From Sphingomonas_E sp042693015 (GTDB lineage: Bacteria > Pseudomonadota > Alphaproteobacteria > Sphingomonadales > Sphingomonadaceae): a stretch of 64,000 bases of DNA. Positions within the stretch are counted from its first letter, which is position 1, and the number at the start of each line of letters is the position of its first letter. Made by a program: the position numbers and the translations under genes. Location of the stretch: contig NZ_CP170544.1 in the NCBI RefSeq assembly GCF_042693015.1, positions 248,001 to 312,000 of the forward strand, read 5' to 3'. The notes beneath the pieces were generated by a model that worked only from the letters and a program-made list of their open reading frames with translations, made no database searches and was not told where the DNA came from. Below, piece by piece: positions 16,695-24,854 of the stretch.

Positions 16695-16865
16695 TTAAGT
16701 ATTAACAACCTGCTCGGACACATTTTCCCACATTTCTGTAGTTGTGCTGGCAAGTCCGATCAGCGCCGACATCATTGCGAGTGCGATGAGGGCCAGGATC
16801 AGCCCATATTCGATGGCGGTAACGCCCCGATCATCGCCGATAAGCCGTTGCAGAATTTTCTTCAT
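16695..16865 (-). CDS. Second Flp-type pilin
   Basis: A 56-aa pilin precursor with leader MKKILQRLIGDDRG, cleavage after Gly14, mature start VTAIEYGLILALIALAMM and the Glu5/Tyr6 pair. It differs throughout from the pilin at 16386-16553 (for example the tail TTTEMWENVSEQVVNT), so this is an old duplication rather than a recent copy. It lies upstream in the same direction with a 141-nt AT-richer gap, so each may have its own promoter. Divergent from mutT. Confidence 0.88.
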   Translation of the reverse strand: MKKILQRLIGDDRGVTAIEYGLILALIALAMMSALIGLASTTTEMWENVSEQVVNT

Positions 16866-16938
16866 GCGGGATCCTAGCCGCCGGGCCTGTTTCCCGGCAT
16901 TGGACCGGCATAACCACGTTAGCCTTAAGAAAGACCTT

Positions 16939-17361
16939 ATGCCGACGCGTGAATCTGGTGTTTCCCATATTTTGACGGTGGTTGCCGTGGCGCTGGTCGA
17001 TGTCGACGGCCGGGTGCTCCTGCAGCAGCGACCCGAAGGCAAGGCGATGGCGGGCCTGTGGGAGTTCCCCGGCGGTAAGGTCGAACAAGGCGAATTGCCC
17101 GAAGCCGCGCTGGTGCGCGAATTGCGCGAGGAACTCGGCATCGATGTCGAGACGTCCTGCCTGGCACCCGCGACCTTCGCCAGCGAAGCGCTGGGCGAGC
17201 GGCATCTGCTGCTGCTGCTTTACGCCTGCCGCAAGTGGAAGGGCACGCCGCAGGCGCTGCACGCCACGGCCCTGCGCTGGGTCCGCCCGCTCGAAATGCA
17301 CGGCCTGCCCATGCCCCCGGCCGATCGCCCGCTGATCGGATTGATCGAAGCCCTGCTTTGA
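16939..17361 (+). CDS. mutT: (Deoxy)nucleoside triphosphate pyrophosphohydrolase, MutT/Nudix
   Basis: Hydrolyses 8-oxo-dGTP to prevent A:T to C:G transversions. From ATG 16939 the protein has 140 aa. The complete Nudix box is visible at about 39-61: GGKVEQGE, then REL-REELG in the order G-x5-E-x7-RE-x2-EE-x-G. The surrounding sequence VALVDVDGRVLLQQRPEGKAMAGLWEFPGG is typical of MutT proper. Earlier parts of the open frame overlap the divergent pilin and are not counted. Confidence 0.93.
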   Translation: MPTRESGVSHILTVVAVALVDVDGRVLLQQRPEGKAMAGLWEFPGGKVEQGELPEAALVRELREELGIDVETSCLAPATFASEALGERHLLLLLYACRKWKGTPQALHATALRWVRPLEMHGLPMPPADRPLIGLIEALL

Positions 17362-17400
17362 CCGTTGCGATGAATGGAACGATCGCTGCGCCCAATGTGC

Positions 17401-17451
17401 TTGATATGATGTAACATCGGCCCTATCGCGACATTGATATAACGTAACAAT
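17401..17451 (+). promoter_or_regulatory. Two tandem Zur-like operator boxes
   Basis: Two near-identical sites, TTGATATGATGTAACATC (17401-17418) and TTGATATAACGTAACAAT (17434-17451), start exactly 33 bp apart (about three helical turns) and end 12 bp before the ATG of the ZnuD-like receptor. Each contains GATATRAYGTAAC, close to the palindromic GTTATAATATAAC-type Zur box I recall for alphaproteobacteria. Repression by zinc-loaded Zur is inferred. Confidence 0.6.
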
Positions 17452-17462
17452 GGGCGGTATTG

Positions 17463-19565
17463 ATGTTTCGGATCGGGTTGCTGTGTGGTGTGGCGTTTCT
17501 ATGGGCGGGTGTCGCGCAGGCGGAGGAACCCGCGGCGGACGCCGCCCGCGATGGTCATGATCGCAACGCACCCGGCGACTATCATGAGGACCCAGCGGAC
17601 GACATCGTCGTCACCGCCGCCTTCAAGCGCGATGTCGGCACCCTGCTCAGCGGCACATCGATCGTGTCCGGCGAGACGCTGACGCGCGAACTGCGGCCGA
17701 CGATCGGCGAAACGCTGGCGCGCCAGCCGGGCGTGTCCTCCACCTCCTTCGGCCCCAATGCCTCGCGCCCGATCCTGCGCGGCTTCCAGGGCGATCGCGT
17801 CCGCATCCTGACCGACGGCATCGGCAGCTTCGATGTGTCGAGCACGTCCGCCGACCATGCCGTCGTCATCAACCCGCTGACGTCTGACCGGATCGAGGTG
17901 CTGCGCGGGCCTTCGGCGCTGCTGTTCGGGTCGTCCGCGGTGGGCGGCGTCGTCAACGTCATCGACAGCCGCATCCCGCGGCGGATTCCGGACGAGCCCG
18001 TCCACGTCGACGCGATCGGCACCTATGGCACGGCGGCCAATGAACGGTCGATCGGCGGCGCCGCCGAAACCGCGATCGGCGACAAGCTGGTGGTGCATAT
18101 CGACGGCACCTGGTCCAAGTCCGGCGATCTCGAAACCGGCGGCCATATCCTGACCCCGGCGCTTCGTGCGCAGGCGGCGGCGAGCGCGGACCCCGAAATT
18201 GCGGAACTCGCCGATCTGAAGGGAAAGCTGCCCAACAGCGCGGCGCGGACATGGGAAGTGGCGGGTGGCGCTGCCTTGATCACCGACACGGGCAATTTCG
18301 GCGTGTCGGTCACCCGCTATGACAGCCTTTATGGCGTGCCAATCCGCTATTCGCTCGATCCGGATGTCGAGGCGGAAGCGGTGCGGCTGGACGTCAAGCA
18401 GACCCGCGTCGATTTCCGCGGCGAGGTCGAGACCGGTGGCGGCTTCATCGACACGATCAAGCTGCGCGGCGGCTATGCCGATTATCAGCATGGCGAAATC
18501 GAGGAGAGTGGCGAGGTCGGCACGCGCTTCTTCAGCCAGGGCTGGGAAGGGCGCCTGGAACTCGTCCAGCAGGATCGCGGCGGCTGGCGCGGCGTGATCG
18601 GCGCGCAGGGGCTGATCCGCAACCTCAACGTGGTCGGCGAGGAGAAATTCCTGCCGAAGAACGAGACCCAGCAATATGGCGTCTTCACGCTGCAGGAATT
18701 CGATCTCGGCGTGCTGAAGGTCGAAGCTGGTGGCCGGTTCGAACATTCGGTGCTGAGCGCGCAGGCCGATGTCGATCTCGGCAATCCCAATCTGGATCGC
18801 ACGTTCAATGCGGTGTCCGGATCGCTGGGCGCGGGCATGGACGTGGCCGATGGCTGGCGCGTCGGCCTCAACCTTTCCCGCAGCGAGCGAGCCCCTTCGG
18901 CGGAAGAATTGTTCGCCAACGGCCCGCATGCCGGCACGCAGAGCTTCGAGGTCGGCAACCCCGATTTCGCCAAGGAGAAGAGCTGGGGCCTGGAAGCGAC
19001 GCTGCGCGGCAAGGGCGACGGCTACAGCCTGAACGCCTCGGCCTTCTACAGTTGGTTCAACGACTATATCTATGAATATGCGACCGGCGCGATCGAGGAT
19101 GATCTGCCCGTGTTCCAATATGCGCAGGCGGATGCGCGTTATTACGGCTTCGAAGTCGAAGCATCGGCGACGCTGGGCCATATCGGCCAGACCACGCTCG
19201 TCGCCGATGCGCTGGCCGATTATGTCCGCGCCAAGATCAGCGATGTCGGCCCCGCACCGCGCATCCCGCCGCTGCGCTTCCTCGGCGGAATCGAGGCGCA
19301 GGCGCAGCGGATCACCGGCCGCGTCGAGGTGGAATGGACCGACGATCAGAAGCGCGTGACTGATTTCGAAACGCCGACCGAAGGCTATACGATGGTCAAT
19401 GCGTCGGTTGCCTTCAAGCCGTTCGGCAACGCCAATCCGACCAGCATCATATTATCCGCCAACAACATCTTCGATGTCGTGGCGCGGCGCCATGCCAGCT
19501 TCCTGAAGGATTATGCGCCGCTGGCGGGCCGCGATTTCCGGATCACGACGCGCATCAATTTCTGA
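17463..19565 (+). CDS. TonB-dependent receptor, ZnuD-like (probable zinc uptake)
   Basis: Outer-membrane beta-barrel receptor (700 aa) with signal peptide ending AGVAQA (about residue 20), TonB-box-like DDIVVTA, plug domain (about 45-165) and a 22-strand barrel ending in the aromatic FRITTRINF signature. The plug reads RPILRGFQGDRVRILTDGIG and SADHAVVINPLTSDRIEVLRGPSALL, which matches the ZnuD zinc-receptor subfamily rather than siderophore receptors. The region just after the signal peptide has HDRN and YHEDPADD, a His/Asp-rich stretch suited to metal capture. Two Zur-like boxes overlie its promoter. Zinc as substrate is inferred from subfamily and boxes. Confidence 0.85.
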   Translation: MFRIGLLCGVAFLWAGVAQAEEPAADAARDGHDRNAPGDYHEDPADDIVVTAAFKRDVGTLLSGTSIVSGETLTRELRPTIGETLARQPGVSSTSFGPNASRPILRGFQGDRVRILTDGIGSFDVSSTSADHAVVINPLTSDRIEVLRGPSALLFGSSAVGGVVNVIDSRIPRRIPDEPVHVDAIGTYGTAANERSIGGAAETAIGDKLVVHIDGTWSKSGDLETGGHILTPALRAQAAASADPEIAELADLKGKLPNSAARTWEVAGGAALITDTGNFGVSVTRYDSLYGVPIRYSLDPDVEAEAVRLDVKQTRVDFRGEVETGGGFIDTIKLRGGYADYQHGEIEESGEVGTRFFSQGWEGRLELVQQDRGGWRGVIGAQGLIRNLNVVGEEKFLPKNETQQYGVFTLQEFDLGVLKVEAGGRFEHSVLSAQADVDLGNPNLDRTFNAVSGSLGAGMDVADGWRVGLNLSRSERAPSAEELFANGPHAGTQSFEVGNPDFAKEKSWGLEATLRGKGDGYSLNASAFYSWFNDYIYEYATGAIEDDLPVFQYAQADARYYGFEVEASATLGHIGQTTLVADALADYVRAKISDVGPAPRIPPLRFLGGIEAQAQRITGRVEVEWTDDQKRVTDFETPTEGYTMVNASVAFKPFGNANPTSIILSANNIFDVVARRHASFLKDYAPLAGRDFRITTRINF

Positions 19566-19671
19566 CGGAGGTTGCCTCTCTCCGCGCGCCGATGATAAAG
19601 GTGACGCCACTTTCACTTGTTGGAAGGGCTGGCACCTGCCGCAAGAGCAGGGCGGTTCGTGGAGAGAGCGA

Positions 19672-20529
19672 ATGCACCGGAACGTCGTCCAGGCGGAATT
19701 GAACAGCGGCCCCGCGCGGGTGCGCGTCCAGACCTACACCTATGAAACGCCGTCGGAGCAGACGCGCTGCCCGCAGCAGCATACGCTGACCTTGATGACG
19801 TCGCGCCGCCGCAACGGCTGGCGTGGCTTCTTCCACCGGCCGCATCAGCCTGGCCGGATGTTTGCCTTCGGTGACCTGATCTTCGTGCCCGCGGGGCTCA
19901 GCATCCATGGCAGCGGGCCGGGCGGGCCGCAGAATATGGTCGCCTGCTCCTTCCCGCGGGGTGCCGCCGATGCGCTCCGCATGTTTGAGGAAGGCTGGGA
20001 CGACCGCGAGCTCGCGCGCTGCGGCGATCTGCGTTCGGATCGCATCGCCGATGCCATGCGCCGGCTGGGCGAGGAAGCGCTGCAGCCGGGTTTCGGCAGC
20101 GACGTGCTGGTCGATGCGCTGACCACGGCACTGCCGATCGATCTCGCGCGGCATTTCCAGGACGTGGTGCGCAGGCGCGCTCCCGTGAAGGGTGGGCTTG
20201 CGCCACATCAGTTGCGCAGCATTGAGGAATATGTCCGCGAATGGCCGGCTGGCGGCGTCCGCGTCGGTGATCTTGCCGATCTGGTTGGGCTCAGCCGCGG
20301 CCATTTCATGCGCGCCTTCAAGCAGAGTGTCGGCAAGACCGTTCATGGCTTCGTCGAAGGCGTCAGGCTCGATCAGGCCAAGACGCTGCTGGCCGAAGAC
20401 GACATGCCGCTGAAACAGATCGCCGCGCGGCTGGGCTTCGCCAATCCGGCCAGCTTCTCGCTTGCGTTCCGCCGCATGACCGGCGATACGCCCGGCCGCT
20501 ACCGCGGCGTGCGCAAGGGGCTGCGCTGA
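19672..20529 (+). CDS. AraC-family transcriptional regulator
   Basis: DNA-binding activator/repressor of 285 aa. ATG 19672 follows GGAGAGAGCG. The C-terminal ~100 residues form the double helix-turn-helix: VGDLADLVGLSRGHFMRAF and then LLAEDDMPLKQIAARLGFAN and FSLAFRRMTGDTPGRYR. The N-terminal half (about 1-180) is a sensory domain without an obvious ligand motif. It lies between two TonB receptor genes in the same direction, 257 nt before the catabolic block, so it is the best local candidate to control that block. The inducer is unknown. Confidence 0.88.
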   Translation: MHRNVVQAELNSGPARVRVQTYTYETPSEQTRCPQQHTLTLMTSRRRNGWRGFFHRPHQPGRMFAFGDLIFVPAGLSIHGSGPGGPQNMVACSFPRGAADALRMFEEGWDDRELARCGDLRSDRIADAMRRLGEEALQPGFGSDVLVDALTTALPIDLARHFQDVVRRRAPVKGGLAPHQLRSIEEYVREWPAGGVRVGDLADLVGLSRGHFMRAFKQSVGKTVHGFVEGVRLDQAKTLLAEDDMPLKQIAARLGFANPASFSLAFRRMTGDTPGRYRGVRKGLR

Positions 20530-20666
20530 AACACCCCGCCACTCGCTACGCAGATGCGCGTCGGATGGGCGATGGCAAAGCGAATTGCGATGCACGGTGC
20601 CCCGCATATGGCGTGAAGCGCCAACCGCGCCCCCCTTTATGAATCGATGCGATAAAGGCGTTGTGA

Positions 20667-20715
20667 TAAGAACATAGGCGTTCCGCGCATCGCCGCGGCG
20701 ATCCCCTAAGAACAT
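20667..20715 (+). promoter_or_regulatory. Direct repeat TAAGAACAT upstream of catabolic TonB receptor
   Basis: TAAGAACAT occurs at 20667-20675 and 20707-20715, exactly 40 bp apart, 72 bp before the GTG start of the receptor gene. Paired direct repeats on one face of the helix are typical AraC-type sites, and an AraC gene lies immediately upstream. The functional link is inference. Confidence 0.35.
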
Positions 20716-20786
20716 CCTCCGGCGGCACATGCCGCAGCTATTCGATCGGGCCGAGCGAAGCCCGACAGGCATTTAGGGAGGATCGA

Positions 20787-23093
20787 GTGACTCTGTTGGA
20801 TCGTCGTTTGGACCGTCGCGTGCGCGCAATCGCGCTGGCCGGGGTGGCGCTGCTCGCTTTGCCGGCCGTGGCGCAGGCGCAGGACGCCGCACCCGCTGCC
20901 GCCGAAGAGGGCGGCCTTGAGGATATCGTCGTCACCGCGCAGAAGCGCAGTGAATCCCTGCAACGCACACCGCTGGCGATCAGCGCCGTCAGCGCCGATA
21001 CGATCGAGACGCGCCGAATCACCGATGCGTCGATGCTGAGCTCGGTCGCGCCGAACCTTTCGACGACGACGGGGCCGTCGTCCAAGGGCCACCTCATCAT
21101 CCAGATCCGCGGCATCGGTGAATCCGAACCGATCCTGACGGCGGACAGCCCGATCGGCGTCTATGTCGACGGCGTCATCGTCGGCCGTTCCACCGGCGCC
21201 ATCTTCGAGCTGACCGATCTGGAGCGGATCGAGGTGCTGCGCGGGCCGCAGGGCACGCTTTACGGCCGCAACACCACAGGCGGCGCGGTGAACCTGATCA
21301 CCCGCAAGCCGACCGACGAGTTCGGTGTCGAGATGCTCGGCAGCGTCGGCAACCGCGGTTATTGGCAGGGCAAGGCCACGATCAACACCGGCGACATCGC
21401 CGACAGCGGTTTCAAGGGCTCGCTGACCTATCTGCACAAGCAGGCGGACGGCTATGTCGACAATCTGAACGTCAAGAACAGCCTGGATCCGGGCGCCTAC
21501 AACACCGATGCGGTACGCGTGGCGGTCGCCTTCGATCGCGGTGGCGCGTTCCGCTTCAACTACGCCTTCGACTGGGCCGAGACCAAGGCGGTTTCGGCGA
21601 TGAACCAGCTCACCGTCGCGCGGCAGGACGTGATCGATTATTTCAGCCGTTCTGCGGCCGTGGGCGGCACCGCCTTCATTCCGCCGACCACCGAGCGCCT
21701 GAAGGAAGCGCGGCCCGACGTCACTTCCACCTATGACCGCACGATCAGCCATGTCGCGACGGCGGAAATCGATCTCAGCGATACCACCATCTTCCGTTCG
21801 ATCACCGGCTTCCGCCAGTGGAAGAACCGCATCGACAACACCGATCTCGACGGCAATTCGGGCCTGAGGGGGCTCGTCGTCAGCCCGGCGCCGGCCGGCA
21901 TCAAGCCCGTCCAGCTCTTCGGCGCCGACAATGACCGCAAGCAGCACCAGTTCAGCGAGGAGATCAACGTCCTCGGCCAGATCGGCGACAAGCTCGAATA
22001 TGTGGCAGGTGCCTTCTACTTCCGCGAGGAAGCCGACGAGCGGAACCCGCAGGCCTACACCTTCGTCCGTGCCATTCCGGGCGTCGGGCTGGCGGGCATC
22101 AACCTGACCAACCTGATCGATTATGACACGACCAGCGAATCCAAGGCGCTGTTCGGCCAGGCGACCTACAACTTCACCGACGAGCTGAGCTTCACCGGTG
22201 GTGTGCGTTATACGTGGGACGAAAAGAAGCTGATCCAGCGGTCGCCCTTCGTCCGCCAGCTTTCGCGCAACTTCTCCAAGTTCAACTATGCCGGGACGCT
22301 GACCTGGCAGGCGACGCCGGACCTGATGACCTATGCGCGCATCGCCACTGGCTACAAGGCGGGCGGTTTCAATCCGCGCGCCACGAACGACGGCTATGAT
22401 CCTGAAACGGTGGTCAATTACGAATTGGGCGTGAAGAGCGAATTCTTCGATCGTCGCCTCCGCTTCAACGGCACGCTGTTCTACATGGATCTGAAGGACA
22501 AGCAGCTCAACCAGTTCGTCGCCGGCACCGGCGGCGCAGCCAGCGAGACGCTCAACGCCGGCAAGGTCGATTACAAGGGTATCGAGCTGGAGGTCGAGGC
22601 ACTGCCGGTCGATGGCCTGCGGCTCAACGCGGCCTTCGGCTATGTCGATCGCAACTTCAAGGAACTGCTCGCCCGCGATCCGGCCGACAACCAGATCAAG
22701 GATTATTCGGATATCGGCCAGTTCAGCTACTCGCCGAGCACGACGTTCAACGGCGGCGCGCAATATTCGATCAACGATGTGGCGGGCGGCACGCTCTCGT
22801 TCCGGGCGGACTATACCTACAAGAGCAAGGTCCATTACAACGTCCTGCCGGGTGCGCCCTTCTCGCCCTTCGATGCTGACATCGCCGCACCCGGATACGG
22901 CCTGCTCGATGGCCGTATCATGCTCGCCGATGTGGCCATCGGCGGAACCGAGGCCACTTTCACGCTGTGGGGCAAGAACCTGACGAACAAGGTTTATCGC
23001 ACGTCGGGCATCGATTTCGGCTCACTCGGCTTCGCGATCAACACCTATGGCGAGCCGCGCAGTTATGGCGTCGACGTCAAATTCAAGTTCTGA
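20787..23093 (+). CDS. TonB-dependent receptor of the catabolic cluster
   Basis: Outer-membrane receptor of 768 aa. The GTG start follows AGGGAGG. Signal peptide ends about residue 31 (LLALPAVAQA), the TonB-box-like DIVVTAQKR follows, then the plug (VYVDGVIVGRSTG, RIEVLRGPQGTLYGRNTTGGAVN) and the barrel ending VDVKFKF. This is the large sphingomonad/caulobacter subfamily often placed in catabolic clusters for hydrophobic or plant-derived substrates. Its place at the head of the acyl-CoA/MaoC/Ltp2 block suggests it imports the compound degraded there. Substrate not determinable from sequence. Confidence 0.88.
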   Translation: MTLLDRRLDRRVRAIALAGVALLALPAVAQAQDAAPAAAEEGGLEDIVVTAQKRSESLQRTPLAISAVSADTIETRRITDASMLSSVAPNLSTTTGPSSKGHLIIQIRGIGESEPILTADSPIGVYVDGVIVGRSTGAIFELTDLERIEVLRGPQGTLYGRNTTGGAVNLITRKPTDEFGVEMLGSVGNRGYWQGKATINTGDIADSGFKGSLTYLHKQADGYVDNLNVKNSLDPGAYNTDAVRVAVAFDRGGAFRFNYAFDWAETKAVSAMNQLTVARQDVIDYFSRSAAVGGTAFIPPTTERLKEARPDVTSTYDRTISHVATAEIDLSDTTIFRSITGFRQWKNRIDNTDLDGNSGLRGLVVSPAPAGIKPVQLFGADNDRKQHQFSEEINVLGQIGDKLEYVAGAFYFREEADERNPQAYTFVRAIPGVGLAGINLTNLIDYDTTSESKALFGQATYNFTDELSFTGGVRYTWDEKKLIQRSPFVRQLSRNFSKFNYAGTLTWQATPDLMTYARIATGYKAGGFNPRATNDGYDPETVVNYELGVKSEFFDRRLRFNGTLFYMDLKDKQLNQFVAGTGGAASETLNAGKVDYKGIELEVEALPVDGLRLNAAFGYVDRNFKELLARDPADNQIKDYSDIGQFSYSPSTTFNGGAQYSINDVAGGTLSFRADYTYKSKVHYNVLPGAPFSPFDADIAAPGYGLLDGRIMLADVAIGGTEATFTLWGKNLTNKVYRTSGIDFGSLGFAINTYGEPRSYGVDVKFKF

Positions 23094-23170
23094 GGCTGCG
23101 CTGATGCGTTAGGCTGCCGGAAAAGCGCGCGGGCACAACCCGCCCGCGCGCCACGGCACGGAGATGGACC

Positions 23171-23977
23171 ATGGCCTACGACACCTATCTGATGAAGGGC
23201 TATCAGCCGCTGACAACGGACAGCAGCGTGCTCGTCAGCTCATCCAAATATCTGAACGACCCGCGAGTCCGCGATTGGGTGGCGACGCACATGCTCCGTC
23301 GCAACGGGCCGGATATTCCGACACCTTCGGATTCGATCCAGCTCGTGATGATCCTCCGCCAGATCGAGGATGCCGACCGCATCAACGAGCTGTTCGCCGC
23401 GGAGCGGAAGATTAACCCCAAGCTCGATGCCTGGTTGTCCGAACGGTATGTTTCGAAGTTCAAGCGCGACGATCTTGCCCAATATGGGCCGGAAACGGTG
23501 GGCGGCATCTTCTACAAGCAGTTGATGGATAACGATCTTCAGGTCGATATCGTCCCGCCCTACGAGCCCAAGCACGACTACGACTATTTCAACCTGCGTT
23601 CGGGCCAGTGCCACGATCTGGAACATATCCTGGGCGGTGGCGGCTTCGATTTCATCGGCGAACTGGTGCCCTATTACATGCGGCTCACCAACCTGTTCGT
23701 CCATCTCAGCCCGGAGCTGGCGGGGCTGATCTCGGCCTTCGCGATCCTGGGTTCGACGCGGATCATCACGCGCGCGGTGCTGCATTATCCGCAGACGTGG
23801 CTGACGGTGCAGGAAACGGTGGAACGCGGCGCCAAGGTCGGCCGCGAGTCCGATCCCTTCTTCATGGCGAAATATGAGGACGTGCTGCACCTGACCCCGG
23901 ATGCGGCGCGCGAGAAGCTCGGCATTCGCGGTGTGCGGATCGTCGATACGGCGGAAGCCTCTGCACAATGGAACTGA
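23171..23977 (+). CDS. Coq4-family protein
   Basis: A 268-residue protein with the Coq4 zinc motif H148-D149-x2-H152-x11-E164 (CHDLEHILGG then FIGE), the signature of eukaryotic COQ4 and bacterial homologues. COQ4 has been linked to oxidative decarboxylation and hydroxylation at C1 of the ubiquinone ring; bacterial members outside quinone loci are uncharacterised. No signal peptide or TM helix is clear. Here it lies 77 nt after a TonB receptor and just before an alpha/beta hydrolase in a catabolic run, not near ubi genes. A role in the catabolic pathway, for example on a ring or carboxylate, is inferred. Confidence 0.82.
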   Translation: MAYDTYLMKGYQPLTTDSSVLVSSSKYLNDPRVRDWVATHMLRRNGPDIPTPSDSIQLVMILRQIEDADRINELFAAERKINPKLDAWLSERYVSKFKRDDLAQYGPETVGGIFYKQLMDNDLQVDIVPPYEPKHDYDYFNLRSGQCHDLEHILGGGGFDFIGELVPYYMRLTNLFVHLSPELAGLISAFAILGSTRIITRAVLHYPQTWLTVQETVERGAKVGRESDPFFMAKYEDVLHLTPDAAREKLGIRGVRIVDTAEASAQWN

Positions 23978-23981
23978 TGGC

Positions 23982-24854
23982 ATGGGAATGATCGAGCGGA
24001 TCAGCTTTCGCGGGCATGACGGCATCTCGCTTGCCGCCGATGTCCGGGGTGCATTGGATGGCGCGCCCGTCATCCTGCTGCACGGCGGCGGGCAGACGCG
24101 CTGGGCGTGGGGGGCGACGGCCGATGCCCTCGCTCGCAAGAATTTCCGCGTCACCACGATCGACCTGCGCGGCCATGGCGAGAGCGAATGGTCACCGGAT
24201 GGTCTCTACATGCTCGATCGCTTTGCCGATGATCTGCGCGGCGTGATTGCCGAGATCGGCGGCGCGCCTGTGCTGGTGGGCGCATCGCTAGGCGGGCTGA
24301 CCTCGATCCTCGCTTGCGGCGAAGCGCCCCAGGCGTCGCTTTCGGCCCTTGTCCTCGTCGACATCGTTCCCCGCATGGAGCGGGGCGGCGGCGATCATGT
24401 CGTCGGCTTCATGCGCGGCACCAAGGATGGGTTCGACAGCCTGGAACAGGCGGCCGACGCGATCGCAGGCTATTTGCCGCATCGGCCGAAGCCAAAGTCG
24501 CTCGATGGCCTGTCCAAGAATCTGCGCCAGGCCGACGACGGTCGCTTCTATTGGCGCTGGGATCCCGAATTCGTGCGCCCGCGCGACAATTGGGACCCGG
24601 AAGAAACCAGCCGTCGGCTTTCGGCCGCGGCACAGGCGATCGAGGCGCCGATCCTGATGGTCCGCGGCACCAAGAGCGAGATCGTGTCGGAAGAAGCGCT
24701 CCGCCATTTCCGCGAGCTGCTTCCGCAAGCCGAGATCGCCGAGATACCCGAGGCCCGGCACATGGTGGCGGGCGACGATAATGACGCCTTCCTGGGTTCA
24801 ATCACCGATTTCGTCGCGCGCAATGCGGGGCGGGGAGCCAGCCGCAATGGGTGA
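23982..24854 (+). CDS. Alpha/beta hydrolase
   Basis: Hydrolase-fold protein of about 290 aa. It shows LHGGGQTRWAW (oxyanion HG motif), the nucleophile elbow GASLGG (Ser in G-x-S-x-G), and a late EARHMVAGDD with the catalytic His; an acid (Asp/Glu) probably lies near VRGTKSEIV. Similar proteins are esterases, thioesterases or C-C bond hydrolases. Two closely spaced starts (23982 and 23988) are possible; no clear ribosome site decides. It overlaps the following CoA ligase by 8 nt, so the two are coupled and it may hydrolyse an ester of, or the CoA-thioester formed by, the pathway substrate. Confidence 0.88.
   Translation: MGMIERISFRGHDGISLAADVRGALDGAPVILLHGGGQTRWAWGATADALARKNFRVTTIDLRGHGESEWSPDGLYMLDRFADDLRGVIAEIGGAPVLVGASLGGLTSILACGEAPQASLSALVLVDIVPRMERGGGDHVVGFMRGTKDGFDSLEQAADAIAGYLPHRPKPKSLDGLSKNLRQADDGRFYWRWDPEFVRPRDNWDPEETSRRLSAAAQAIEAPILMVRGTKSEIVSEEALRHFRELLPQAEIAEIPEARHMVAGDDNDAFLGSITDFVARNAGRGASRNG

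Noticed and set aside
20706..22835. A 709-codon minus-strand frame opposite the TonB receptor.
   Set aside because: Antisense shadow; no start site, no motifs, receptor frame is unambiguous.
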